Position numbers and translations under genes: made by a program. A DNA stretch of 16,396 nucleotides from Chloroflexota bacterium. Its GTDB lineage: Bacteria > Chloroflexota > Anaerolineae > Anaerolineales > Villigracilaceae. Within the stretch, counting starts at the first letter, position 1. Each line of letters begins with the position of its first letter. Below the pieces are notes generated by a model. That model was given only the letters and a program-made list of their open reading frames with translations, ran no database searches and was not told the DNA's origin. The DNA lies in NCBI GenBank assembly GCA_021823555.1, contig JAKANW010000013.1, forward strand, positions 1-16,396. The letters run 5' to 3'. This document shows positions 6,322 through 13,493 of the stretch, piece by piece.

Positions 6322-8196
6322 ATGAAACGGCCAGAGCATACTTTCAGTTTTAGCGCCACCATCCTGGTCATCACCACTCTGTTCCTGGTCGCGATCCAGG
6401 TCATCGCCCTGCTCCCCGGGGTGACCACCCCCATCGAACGGCTGGAGTCCTCCGTCCGCGACCTGATGATGCGCCTGCGCGGGGATCGTCCGACCAGCGG
6501 GGATGTCGTCATCGTCGCCATTGACGACTTTTCCTTCAATTGGACCGGCTATCAATGGCCCTGGCCGCGTTCTTATCTTGCCAAAATCGTGAACCAGGTC
6601 AACCGGGGCGGCGCAAAAGTGGTTGGGTTGGATGTGTTCCTGTTCGAGACCGACCCGGATCCGAAAGGGGATGCCGCCCTGGCTGCCGCTCTCGGCCAAT
6701 CCCCGTCAGCCGTTTCGGTTATCCAGATATTCAACGACGCCAGCCAGAATACCTTGACCCTGCGTACGCCGCGTCCGGAATACCGCGCCGTGCTGGATGG
6801 TCTCGGCTTGACCTCGTTCACGCGGGATGAGGATGCCGTTGTCCGCAGCGTGAGCGCCTACGATAGTTTTAACGGCCAGACATATTACCATTGGGCCTTT
6901 GAACTAACCCGCCTCTTTCTCGACGCCGGGCCTGTTTCCGCGCCGATGGGGACGAGTCTCACCTTCGACAATCACCTTGTGCCCCTGCAGAGCGGGCAGT
7001 TGCTGATCAACTTCGCCGGGCCGGCAGGCACCTATCCCACCTACAGCGCCGCCGACGTAGCTGACGGCATTACCCTCGAGCAAAACCCGGACGCCTTCCG
7101 CGGCAAGATCGTGTTGATCGGGGCAACCACCCTCACCCTCCAGGATATTTACCCCACCCCCTTCTCCGCCCAAAAACTGATGCCCGGCGTGGAAGTCGTT
7201 GCCAATACGATTGATACGCTTCTGCAAAATAAATTCCTGCGCGAACCGGCGCCGTGGATCGGATTGCTTATTACCCTGGCCGCCGCGCTGCTGGCCGGTC
7301 TGCTCATCCGCGGCGGGCATCCCAGCCTGATGATTTCGTTGCTCGGCGTCATCATGTTAGTCTATGCCGTGGTCTGCTATTTTGCTTTCACACAGGCCGG
7401 CTGGTTCCTGCCCCTGACCGCGCCGGAGAGCATGTTGTTCCTGGGTGTGGTTCTGCCCACCCTGGAACAAGCCGTTTCACAGGAGTTGGAGAAGCGCCGC
7501 GTGCGCAACCTGTTCACCCGTTTTATCTCTCCTGAAATGGTGGACCAACTCATTTCCACCCAGGATATCAACAGCCTGAACAAACGCGCCAACCTGACCA
7601 TCCTGTTCTCGGATATCCGCGGCTTTACCACCATGTCCGAAAAGCTCCCCCCGGAAGAAGTGGCGGCCCTGCTCAACTCCTACCTGGAATCCATGACCGA
7701 GATCGTTCACCGATATGGCGGCACGGTGGATAAATATGAGGGCGACGCCCTGGTAGCTTTCTTCGGTGAGCCTGTCCCTTACTCAGATCACGCCTTGCGC
7801 GCCGCCTATGCCTCTGTGGACATGCTGCTTGAAATTCCCGGCCTGGTCGAGAAATGGGCCAGGGAAGGCCGCCAAATCCAACGCTTTGACATTGGGATTG
7901 GCCTCAACACAGGCGATGTATTCGTTGGGTTGATCGGTTCGGCCCAGCGAATCAACTACACGGTCATCGGCGACAATGCCAACCTGGCTTCCCGCCTGCA
8001 GGATCTGACAAAGAAATACCAGTGGCCGATCCTGGTCAGCGAGAGCACCTATCAACAAATCAAAGATGAATTCGACGCGCAGTGGGCGGACTCGGTTGTG
8101 GTCAAAGGAAAGACCGAACCGGTTAATCTGTATAAAATCCTGGGACGGAAAGATGCTCCCGAGGCAGACCGGGTAAAGCCCTGGAGGTCAGCCTAA
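6322..8196 (+). CDS. CHASE2-domain class III adenylate cyclase
   Basis: This 624-residue membrane protein has one N-terminal membrane helix (about 12-31), an extracytoplasmic CHASE2 sensor domain (about 45-300, including VVIVAIDD and WPWPRSYLA) and three further membrane helices (about 311-330, 337-356 and 362-380). A C-terminal class III nucleotide cyclase domain occupies about 424-600. The active-site set looks complete: metal-binding D431 (FSDIRGFT) and D475 (KYEGDA), adenine-selecting K471 and D551 (VIGDNAN), and transition-state N554 and R558 (NLASR). The Lys/Asp pair favours ATP over GTP, so the product is probably cAMP made in response to an unknown external signal. GGTGA at 6314-6318 may serve as a weak ribosome-binding site. 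The gene lies 57 bases after the membrane protein gene, and rex follows under its own promoter. Confidence 0.93.
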   Translation: MKRPEHTFSFSATILVITTLFLVAIQVIALLPGVTTPIERLESSVRDLMMRLRGDRPTSGDVVIVAIDDFSFNWTGYQWPWPRSYLAKIVNQVNRGGAKVVGLDVFLFETDPDPKGDAALAAALGQSPSAVSVIQIFNDASQNTLTLRTPRPEYRAVLDGLGLTSFTRDEDAVVRSVSAYDSFNGQTYYHWAFELTRLFLDAGPVSAPMGTSLTFDNHLVPLQSGQLLINFAGPAGTYPTYSAADVADGITLEQNPDAFRGKIVLIGATTLTLQDIYPTPFSAQKLMPGVEVVANTIDTLLQNKFLREPAPWIGLLITLAAALLAGLLIRGGHPSLMISLLGVIMLVYAVVCYFAFTQAGWFLPLTAPESMLFLGVVLPTLEQAVSQELEKRRVRNLFTRFISPEMVDQLISTQDINSLNKRANLTILFSDIRGFTTMSEKLPPEEVAALLNSYLESMTEIVHRYGGTVDKYEGDALVAFFGEPVPYSDHALRAAYASVDMLLEIPGLVEKWAREGRQIQRFDIGIGLNTGDVFVGLIGSAQRINYTVIGDNANLASRLQDLTKKYQWPILVSESTYQQIKDEFDAQWADSVVVKGKTEPVNLYKILGRKDAPEADRVKPWRSA

Positions 8197-8243
8197 GCAT
8201 CTATACTTCAGGGCATAAACTCACTTGTCCATTTGTACCGTAT

Positions 8244-8261
8244 TTGTGGGGAATTGTACAA
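8244..8261 (+). promoter_or_regulatory. Candidate Rex operator upstream of rex
   Basis: The 18-base sequence TTGTGGGGAATTGTACAA has the TTGT/ACAA ends and total length of known Rex operators (the Bacillus-type TTGTG-N8-CACAA pattern) and matches 12 of 18 positions. It covers the -35 box of the rex promoter, so NADH-responsive autoregulation is likely (inference). Further TTGT half-sites occur at 8225, 8233, 8244 and 8254, and TTTGTAC (8232-8238) is the exact complement of GTACAAA (8256-8262). Confidence 0.6.
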
Positions 8262-8282
8262 AACTCTTTTTTATGGTAGAGT
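8254..8282 (+). promoter_or_regulatory. Promoter of rex
   Basis: TTGTAC (8254-8259) and TAGAGT (8277-8282) are 17 bases apart. This places the transcription start near 8289, ahead of the ribosome-binding site at 8301-8307. The -35 box lies inside the candidate Rex operator. Confidence 0.5.
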
Positions 8283-8312
8283 CTAGGCACAAAACTCCTC
8301 GGTGAGGGCCTC

Positions 8313-8930
8313 ATGAATGCAGAAAAAATACCAGATATTATCATCAGCCGTTTACCTGTCTACCTGCGAGCCTTGCAGCGGATGTCCGATAAGGGGCTGA
8401 AGACTACCTCTTCGCAGGAACTGGGCGACAATGTGGGTATCTCTGCCGCACAAATTCGCAAGGATATTTCCCAATTTGGTGAGTTTGGCAAGCAGGGTAC
8501 TGGTTATTCCATCCAATTCCTGATGGACAAACTGCGATCCATTCTGAAGGTTGATCGCATGTGGGATATAGCGCTGATCGGCGCAGGCGACATGGGACAC
8601 GCCCTGGCCCGCTATCAGGGCTTTACCAACCGCGGCTTCAAAATTGTGATGGTCTTCGACAATAATCCTGAAAAGATCGGTAACAAGATCGGAGACTTTA
8701 TCATTGAAGATAGCACCTCTATGGTGGAAAGGATCCGTTCGGCCGGGATCAAGATGGCCATGCTGACCGTCCCGGCTTCCGTTGCCCAGGAAGTGGCTGA
8801 CAAACTCGTCCAGGCGGGTGTAAAAGCCATCCTGAATTATGCTCCTCTCCACTTAAACGTCCCTGATAGTGTGCACGTACAACACATTGACCCGGCCATT
8901 CACCTGCAGCGCATGACGTATTATTTGTAA
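8313..8930 (+). CDS. rex: Redox-sensing transcriptional repressor Rex
   Basis: This 205-residue protein has the two-domain Rex structure. The N-terminal winged helix includes the recognition segment SAAQIRKDISQFGEFGKQG (44-62), nearly identical to known Rex proteins. The C-terminal Rossmann domain begins with GAGDMG at 90-95 (GAGNLG in many homologues), followed by an acidic FDNNPEKIG segment (115-123) for dinucleotide binding. Rex senses the NADH/NAD+ ratio and represses fermentation and respiratory genes when NADH is low. The C terminus carries the domain-swap helix typical of the dimer. The start at ATG 8313 is supported by GGTGAGG at 8301-8307, five bases upstream. A candidate operator over its promoter points to autoregulation. 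It is a single-gene unit followed by a hairpin. Confidence 0.95.
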   Translation: MNAEKIPDIIISRLPVYLRALQRMSDKGLKTTSSQELGDNVGISAAQIRKDISQFGEFGKQGTGYSIQFLMDKLRSILKVDRMWDIALIGAGDMGHALARYQGFTNRGFKIVMVFDNNPEKIGNKIGDFIIEDSTSMVERIRSAGIKMAMLTVPASVAQEVADKLVQAGVKAILNYAPLHLNVPDSVHVQHIDPAIHLQRMTYYL

Positions 8931-8965
8931 AAGTTGCGCAGTCCGGCATCAGGTTCCGAGTTTGC

Positions 8966-9001
8966 AACAGGCGGCTCGAGACAGAGTCGCCTGTTCATTT
9001 T
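8966..9001 (+). terminator. Probable terminator after rex
   Basis: AACAGGCGGCTC (8966-8977) pairs with GAGTCGCCTGTT (8984-8995) around a six-base loop with one mismatch, followed by CATTTT. The stem is strong but the T-run is short, so termination efficiency is uncertain. Confidence 0.6.
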
Positions 9002-9037
9002 CCAAATTACCCTATCCGGACTTTTGCACAGCGCGCA

Positions 9038-9065
9038 TTGACACACTTATCCTTTGCGGTATAAT
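9038..9065 (+). promoter_or_regulatory. Consensus promoter of tRNA-Lys
   Basis: TTGACA (9038-9043) and TATAAT (9060-9065) are both perfect sigma-70-type hexamers with a 16-base spacer. Transcription should begin near 9072, eight or nine bases before the mature tRNA. It is the best promoter in the window. Confidence 0.9.
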
Positions 9066-9080
9066 ACCGACCGCGCTTTT

Positions 9081-9152
9081 GGCCGACTAGCTCAATGGCA
9101 GAGCAACTGACTCTTAATCAGTGGGTTCAGGGTTCAAGTCCCTGGTCGGTCA
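9081..9152 (+). tRNA. tRNA-Lys (anticodon CTT)
   Basis: A full cloverleaf folds. The acceptor GGCCGAC pairs with GTCGGTC (9145-9151) with one G-U pair, the D stem is GCTC/GAGC, and ACTGA/TCAGT holds the loop CTCTTAA with anticodon CTT. The T arm is CAGGG-TTCAAGT-CCCTG and the discriminator is A9152. CCA is not encoded and must be added after transcription, unlike tRNA-Arg in this window. It reads the Lys codon AAG. Confidence 0.95.
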
Positions 9153-9158
9153 CACGGG

Positions 9159-9187
9159 ACAGCCTCGCACACGCGGGGCTGTTTTTT
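9159..9187 (+). terminator. Rho-independent terminator after tRNA-Lys
   Basis: ACAGCCTCGC (9159-9168) pairs with GCGGGGCTGT (9173-9182), with one wobble position, around a four-base loop. Six T residues follow (9182-9187). The 147 bases between here and the sixA remnant contain no feature I can support. Confidence 0.9.
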
Positions 9188-9334
9188 GTTGGGTTCAGCG
9201 CCCTCGCAGGGAGGATGATATTCAAGTTCATAACGAGATGGAAATTTGTTTACGCACTATTAACTTCTTTTTCCCAGGATGTTAATTGTCGTGGGGTAAT
9301 CTAGGGTGGGCGCTTATCCAACTTTCAAGGATAG

Positions 9335-9628
9335 CATTATAAGGAACAAGTCGTCATCACCGATCATCTTGCCCCGACAGGTTATTCTGACCAGTTGATG
9401 AACGAGATCAATGAAAAATATGACGACATCCAGAAGATGGCCTTGATCGGCCATGAGCCGTATTTGAGCAGCCTGGCATCAATGTTGATCACGGGCGACC
9501 CGAACGCTTCAATCGTTTTGAAGAAGGGTGGGGTCTGCCGCCTTTCCATCGAGAAAATTCAATATGGCCGCTGTGCCGTACTGGAGTGACTGCTTTCTCC
9601 GGCACAGTTGGTGGAGACTGGTGAATAA
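9335..9628 (+). pseudogene. Truncated sixA-like phosphohistidine phosphatase remnant
   Basis: The frame from 9335 encodes a sequence that matches only the C-terminal half of the SixA family and of the intact paralogue just downstream. It keeps the ALIGHEP histidine motif, the LITGDP turn and the CRLSIEKIQYGRCAVLE ending. There is no RHG-containing N terminus, and the frame is closed upstream by TAG at 9332-9334. At the C terminus, TGA (9587-9589) replaces the Trp codon of the family's LEWLLTP ending; reading through gives LLSPAQLVETGE before TAA at 9626-9628. Thus both ends are damaged. Identity to the neighbour is only moderate, so this is an old paralogue and not a fresh duplication. A 63-residue peptide could still be made from ATG 9398, but it would lack the catalytic His. 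Confidence 0.75.
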
Positions 9629-9632
9629 GAAC

Positions 9633-10139
9633 ATGAAAATCTATCTAATTCGTCATGGGATTGCTTACGAACCCGGCGCACCCGGTTATGAAGATGATAC
9701 GCAACGTCCGTTAACCGATAAAGGCCAGGACAAGGTCAACAAGGTCGCTCATTCTCTCCAGGACTTGAATGTAAAGCCCGACATGATCCTCTCCAGCCCT
9801 TATCTGCGCGCTCGCCAAACTGCCGAGATCATTGCCAAAGTCCTGAAGTTCAAGAAGGACAAACTGGAATTCAGTGAACTACTGCTTTCGACGGGACAGG
9901 CAGAACCGATCATCTCAGCGATCATCGAGAAATATATGGTCGAGGAATTTGTATTGATCGGTCATGAGCCTTGCCTCGGCCTGCTCGTCAGCCTGCTCAC
10001 CGCAGGCGACCTCGACTTGGCGATTAATCTTAAATATGGCAGTGTGTGTTGTTTATCTGCCGACGATTTCCGGATCGAGCGAAGAGCCACCCTTGAATGG
10101 TTGCTTACCCCAAAGATCTCCACCAACATTAAGTTTTAA
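9633..10139 (+). CDS. sixA: Phosphohistidine phosphatase SixA-like
   Basis: This 168-residue protein belongs to the histidine phosphatase superfamily, SixA branch. It has the catalytic motif LIRHG with R7 and H8, the SSPYLRARQTAEI segment with R59, and the second catalytic histidine in IGHEP (H111). The family-typical ending LEWLLTPK is intact. SixA removes phosphate from phosphohistidine, for example on HPt domains or PTS NPr in Escherichia coli; the target here is unknown. The frame stays open upstream into the decayed paralogue, but ATG 9633 is chosen because it gives the normal SixA length and places RHG at residues 7-9. Only a weak GGTGA at about 9620 precedes it. It lies five bases after the end of the remnant gene. 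Confidence 0.88.
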   Translation: MKIYLIRHGIAYEPGAPGYEDDTQRPLTDKGQDKVNKVAHSLQDLNVKPDMILSSPYLRARQTAEIIAKVLKFKKDKLEFSELLLSTGQAEPIISAIIEKYMVEEFVLIGHEPCLGLLVSLLTAGDLDLAINLKYGSVCCLSADDFRIERRATLEWLLTPKISTNIKF

Positions 10140-10571
10140 GATGCAGGGAAGTGCTTCTCTTCTCCTTCTCCCGGATAGTCTCCCCTTTAGGGTGGTTTTA
10201 TTTTCACCGCGAAAGGGCGAAGGTCGCGGAGTTTTTCTGCGCAAGGGTTTCTTTCGCGTCCGTAAAGGTTTTCTTCGCGCTCTTCCTTTCTTCGCGGTTC
10301 GATTTGTCGCCAATCACATGCCATAGGGGGACTACTTTCTCCTGAATGCCTCATAATTCAGCCTGCTCGAATTCCAACAGCGGGGCTGTTCGAGATTTAT
10401 AACCGGCAGAAACGCGCGAGCCAAATAAAGGGCAGGGGGATCAACAACTTAAAGGATGGCAACTTTCGCAGTCTCACTTTTATATCGGCGGTGGGTATCC
10501 CGCCAACGCGGTAAACGGAAAGAGTTGTTTTCATTCGAATAAACAGAGTGGAGAGTATGTGTTGTTCATCA
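10140..10571. other. 432-base region without a supported gene
   Basis: This gap separates sixA from the convergent minus-strand gene. It contains the imperfect palindromic repeat at 10206-10298 and a small hairpin (AACAGC/GCTGTT, 10376-10390) with no T-run on either strand. Short open frames exist but are rich in Arg, Ser and Phe and look like repeat-derived noise. I see no clear terminator for either flanking gene. Confidence 0.6.
10206..10298. repeat. Imperfect palindromic intergenic repeat built from GCGAAG-type units
   Basis: The ends ACCGCGAA (10206-10213) and TTCGCGGT (10291-10298) are exact inverse complements. In between, short units of the form TTTCTTCGCG/CGCGAAAGAAA recur in diverged form. 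This resembles the dispersed GCAAAGA-type intergenic repeats seen in many bacterial genomes (recalled, not searched). It has no coding appearance. Confidence 0.55.
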
Positions 10572-11600
10572 TCAGAATAAATCAGCCTGTTCCCATTTGG
10601 GACGGGAGCGATACCCCTTGCGGACCTGCTCCAGAACAGGCATGGGAGTGTGTAAGAGGCGGCGGGAAATTCCCGCGATCCTTTGGGCAGAAACAGCGCC
10701 ATTCTGGATGGGCATCAAGTGTTTCAACTCATTGATATCGAGATTTGTGTAAACTTCCCTGCCGAGCGCGACCGCTACGAACGTGCAGGTGGACTGTTGT
10801 GTAATCACGACCGATGAATTTGCGATCATGTGATTTACATTGCCGTGTGTATAAACCCGCGCTTCAGGCGCCAGGTGATGAATTTCCTGGATCGCCCGGC
10901 TGGCGTTCTCCGTTGGATGTAACTTAAAGACCAGGGGACGTCCATTGGCAACGCGAATACATTTATGCAGAAAGGCAATCCGGTCATCGCGGCGAAACGT
11001 TTCACGCAATGGGGAAGTGGCAACTAAAACGAAATCGTGAAAGGGGAAATCATTGTGGCCATAGCTTGATAGATCGTCAAAGTTTGGAATACCGGTGACG
11101 GCAATCTTCTCGGGTCTCACGCCCTTCCGAATAAAATGTTCCTGGTAGCCCTGCGAAGCAACGCAAAAAATATCGTAGGCATTGGAGAGTCCGCTCGTAG
11201 CTGTGTTGGCCAGATAGCGAGGCAGCCTGAACCGCCTCACCAGTTGATAAACCAGTCCTTCCGGCTCTGTAATCCCCTCCTGGACCAGTACGGTTCTCTT
11301 ACCGCGAATATTCTTCTGCAAAATCAGATCACTGCAAGTAACCACCAAGTCATATTTATGTTTCCCGCCGCGATCATCCACAGGGAGATGGTTGTCCACC
11401 AGATAGGTTCGCGTGTCTTGCATGTGACGGCCGCCCAAAACTGTAAAGTCCAGCCAGCCCATGCGAGCAGCAAAGTTCTCAATTCCGTCCGCATAGAAGG
11501 GTGTAAAAAAGCAGTTGTAATCTCCCAATTGTTGGGCGATCTTGTGCATCATTGTAGTCTGATTTAGGGATCCGCAAACAAAAAGGATATTTTCGCTCAC
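10572..11600 (-). CDS. Putative GT-B-fold glycosyltransferase-like protein
   Basis: This 342-residue cytoplasmic protein has an N-terminal alpha/beta half beginning with ILFVCGSL and a C-terminal half with the segment FKLHPTENA (about 225-233) followed by NSSVVITQQSTCTFVAVALGREV (about 261-283). A K-x-HP motif followed by a Ser/Thr-rich turn and an ALGR-type helix is the pattern of GT-B enzymes such as CDP-glycerol glycerophosphotransferases, KpsS/LipB capsule proteins and UDP-GlcNAc epimerase-like proteins. I cannot choose between these, and no sugar or wall-polymer genes are adjacent. GTG 11600 is chosen because ATGAGG at 11607-11612 supplies a ribosome-binding site (GAGG) and that ATG itself runs into a stop. 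A TAGAAT box lies 17 bases upstream. It is transcribed opposite to nearly everything else here. Confidence 0.6.
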   Translation of the reverse strand: MSENILFVCGSLNQTTMMHKIAQQLGDYNCFFTPFYADGIENFAARMGWLDFTVLGGRHMQDTRTYLVDNHLPVDDRGGKHKYDLVVTCSDLILQKNIRGKRTVLVQEGITEPEGLVYQLVRRFRLPRYLANTATSGLSNAYDIFCVASQGYQEHFIRKGVRPEKIAVTGIPNFDDLSSYGHNDFPFHDFVLVATSPLRETFRRDDRIAFLHKCIRVANGRPLVFKLHPTENASRAIQEIHHLAPEARVYTHGNVNHMIANSSVVITQQSTCTFVAVALGREVYTNLDINELKHLMPIQNGAVSAQRIAGISRRLLHTPMPVLEQVRKGYRSRPKWEQADLF

Positions 11601-11617
11601 GACAGCCTCATTTCCCC

Positions 11618-11623
11618 ATTCTA
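11618..11623 (-). promoter_or_regulatory. -10 box of the GT-B-like gene
   Basis: On the minus strand this reads TAGAAT, 17 bases before the GTG start, leaving room for the GAGG ribosome-binding site. No strong -35 box is visible. Confidence 0.45.
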
Positions 11624-11716
11624 CCGAGGCAGTGTTAAGGTCATAGAAACAAACTGTTAAGAAGGAGTTATTATGTGTATCTACATTTTTTCAGAACCAA
11701 ATCGAAATGAAATGGC

Positions 11717-11821
11717 TGTGTTTCGTTTCAGTTGAAACCGTCCCGCAGGCGTTGCCCTGAGTTGGTGGATTGAGCTTGTCGAAACCTGCGGGACGTTCTT
11801 TCTCAACTCATTTGAAACACA
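11717..11821. repeat. Long imperfect palindrome containing copy 2 of the shared element
   Basis: Three nested pairs fold this 105-base stretch: TGTGTTTC (11717-11724) with GAAACACA (11814-11821), AGTTGA (11730-11735) with TCAACT (11803-11808), and CGTCCCGCAGG (11739-11749) with CCTGCGGGACG (11785-11795). The 14-mer AAACCTGCGGGACG (11782-11795) is identical to the right arm of the inverted repeat at 2995-3008. The central loop carries TTGAGCTTGTCGAAA, similar to a very widespread bacterial intergenic repeat (CTGAGCTTGTCGAAG). The element sits between divergent promoters in a 314-base gap that holds no gene. Confidence 0.75.
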
Positions 11822-11892
11822 CCCAAATGAAAAATGATTTTCGGTCACACGAGATAGCCTTCACAGTTGAGGAAACCATTTTTATAACGGGA

Positions 11893-11898
11893 TATAAT
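11893..11898 (+). promoter_or_regulatory. -10 box of the FGE-like lipoprotein gene
   Basis: TATAAT lies 16 bases before ATG 11915, giving a predicted leader of about ten bases. A TTGAGG at 11867-11872 is the nearest -35-like hexamer, but its 20-base spacing is too long. Confidence 0.5.
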
Positions 11899-11914
11899 CC
11901 CAGGTCGAGACAAG

Positions 11915-13438
11915 ATGCGTATCAATCGCCTCTCCCTGATCCTGTTGACAGCTGCAATACTTTGGGCCGCCTGTGCGCCTGAAGTCATTCCCATCCCGCC
12001 AACGCCAACTCGCATTCCCCCAACCCCAACCCTGGTAGCGTTGGACTTGTCCGCACCGATGCAGGTGGGATCATCCTACGCGTATATTGATGGGAGCACG
12101 TTGGTGGCCGTGCCCGGCGGTTCGTTCGTGATGGGACACGGCAGTTCGGATAACCCGGAGCATACCGTCAACGTCGGCAATTTTTGGATCTATACTACCA
12201 AGGTCACGAACAAACAATATGCCCTGTGCGTGACGCTCGGCCAATGCACGCCGCCCGATGAGACAGATAACCTCGGCTACACCGATTTCACGCACCAGAA
12301 CGACCCGGTGGTGGGAGTCACGTACAGCCAGGCCGCGGCGTATTGCTCTTATGTGAACGGCAGCCTGCCAACCGAGGCGCAATGGGAAAAGGCAGCGCGC
12401 GGCGCGCAGGGGAACATCTATCCGTGGGGAAATGACGCGCCCAGCTGTGATCTATTGAATTTCAATAACTGTGTCCGACAAACGACCGATGTGACCAAAT
12501 ATCCGCGCGGGCAGAGTCCCTATGGCGCCCTGGATATGGAGGGCAATGCCTTCGAATGGGTGGCCGACTGGTACGATGCCTATTATTACCGCACCGGTCC
12601 AGATCGAGACCCGACCGGCCCGGATACCGGGCGGGCGCGCGTGATCCGCTCCTCTAGTTACAGAAGCGACGCAGGCCAACTGCCGGTCTACACGCGTTAC
12701 TTTGCCTCGCCGGGCGATCATCGCCGGGATCTGGGATTCCGCTGCGTGGTGACGGACCCAACTTACTTTGCGCCTTTCTGCGAGAACGTCTCGGTGGTCA
12801 GCAGCCAGGATGCAGCCGGCCTTACGTGGGATTGCCCCACCATCTCGATTGAAGTCCATGCCCAGAATTGCCAGATTGGAGGCGCCCTGGTGACGTTCAA
12901 CGATGATCACGCAGACGATCCCAATGCCGCATTCGGCGGCATCGTTGGTTGTACCCTGGTATCGGGCACACCCGGTCATTTCCCCTTGCAGTACAAATGC
13001 ACAACGCCCTCCACTGCCACCCTGAGTTCAAGCTGCACTTATTCAGGTATTACCAACGCGACCTGTGCGCCGCACTATACGCTCAATACCGCAACCGGTA
13101 TCTGTAAATGGGATGGCCGTTATACCACCGGCCTCAGTTGTCCCCTTGGCAATTATTACGACCCGGTCAAACATTGCTGCTCGCCCCTATCGGGAAGCGT
13201 AACCACCTACCCGGCCTGCCCGGTCGGCGCCGTCTTTGCAGAAGCGGCGGAGGGACATTTCGTTTGCCTGCCGGGTAATAGCGCGCTCAGTGTGCCGGTG
13301 CAGACGAAGAGCGTCAACCCTCCGGTTTGCCCCAACACCTGCACACTCAATGCCGACGTTTGCGGTCAACGGAACTTGAACTTTTGCTCGACAAATTGTA
13401 CCTGCCTGCCAGTGGGTGAAAAATGTCCAACACATTGA
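11915..13438 (+). CDS. Lipoprotein with FGE-sulfatase-like domain and Cys-rich C terminus
   Basis: This 507-residue secreted protein has a signal peptide ending in a likely lipidated Cys20 (WAAC), then a Pro/Thr-rich linker (about 24-40). Residues 64-278 form a SUMF1/formylglycine-generating-enzyme-like domain, shown by PGGSFVMG (67-74), LPTEAQWEKAARG (151-163), YPWGN (169-173), GNAFEWVADW (210-219) and LGFRC (273-277). The paired catalytic cysteines of true FGE (GGSWLCxxxxC) are absent: the matching stretch reads RSSSYRSDAGQL. It is therefore unlikely to make formylglycine and may instead be a binding or non-canonical FGE-fold protein. Residues 289-507 contain 20 Cys, suggesting a disulfide-bonded extracellular domain that I do not recognise. 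The gene stands alone between two promoters. Confidence 0.85.
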   Translation: MRINRLSLILLTAAILWAACAPEVIPIPPTPTRIPPTPTLVALDLSAPMQVGSSYAYIDGSTLVAVPGGSFVMGHGSSDNPEHTVNVGNFWIYTTKVTNKQYALCVTLGQCTPPDETDNLGYTDFTHQNDPVVGVTYSQAAAYCSYVNGSLPTEAQWEKAARGAQGNIYPWGNDAPSCDLLNFNNCVRQTTDVTKYPRGQSPYGALDMEGNAFEWVADWYDAYYYRTGPDRDPTGPDTGRARVIRSSSYRSDAGQLPVYTRYFASPGDHRRDLGFRCVVTDPTYFAPFCENVSVVSSQDAAGLTWDCPTISIEVHAQNCQIGGALVTFNDDHADDPNAAFGGIVGCTLVSGTPGHFPLQYKCTTPSTATLSSSCTYSGITNATCAPHYTLNTATGICKWDGRYTTGLSCPLGNYYDPVKHCCSPLSGSVTTYPACPVGAVFAEAAEGHFVCLPGNSALSVPVQTKSVNPPVCPNTCTLNADVCGQRNLNFCSTNCTCLPVGEKCPTH

Positions 13439-13493
13439 TCGTCCCCGGATTGCGGATGACCTCCCGCCGGGTTTTCAAGCAGGCTCTTTAAGG

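Noticed and set aside
9081..9188. tRNA-Lys as an integration site of a mobile element
   Set aside because: No second copy of the tRNA 3' end, integrase gene or phage gene is seen in the window; the region downstream contains only a gene remnant and repeats.
9587..9589. TGA read as Trp (recoding) in the sixA remnant
   Set aside because: TGA serves as a true stop elsewhere in the window, for example at 2102-2104 and 4046-4048, and the copy also lacks its N-terminal half, so simple decay is the better reading.
9528..9632. Upstream extension of sixA by 35 codons
   Set aside because: It overlaps the decayed paralogue in a different frame and would push the RHG motif away from its normal position near residue 8.
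10376..10390. AACAGC/GCTGTT hairpin as a terminator between sixA and the GT-B-like gene
   Set aside because: The loop is three bases and there is no T-run on either strand.
13444..13475. Hairpin followed by TTTT after the FGE-like gene as a terminator
   Set aside because: Only five base pairs (CCCGG/CCGGG) close an 18-base loop, which is too weak to call.
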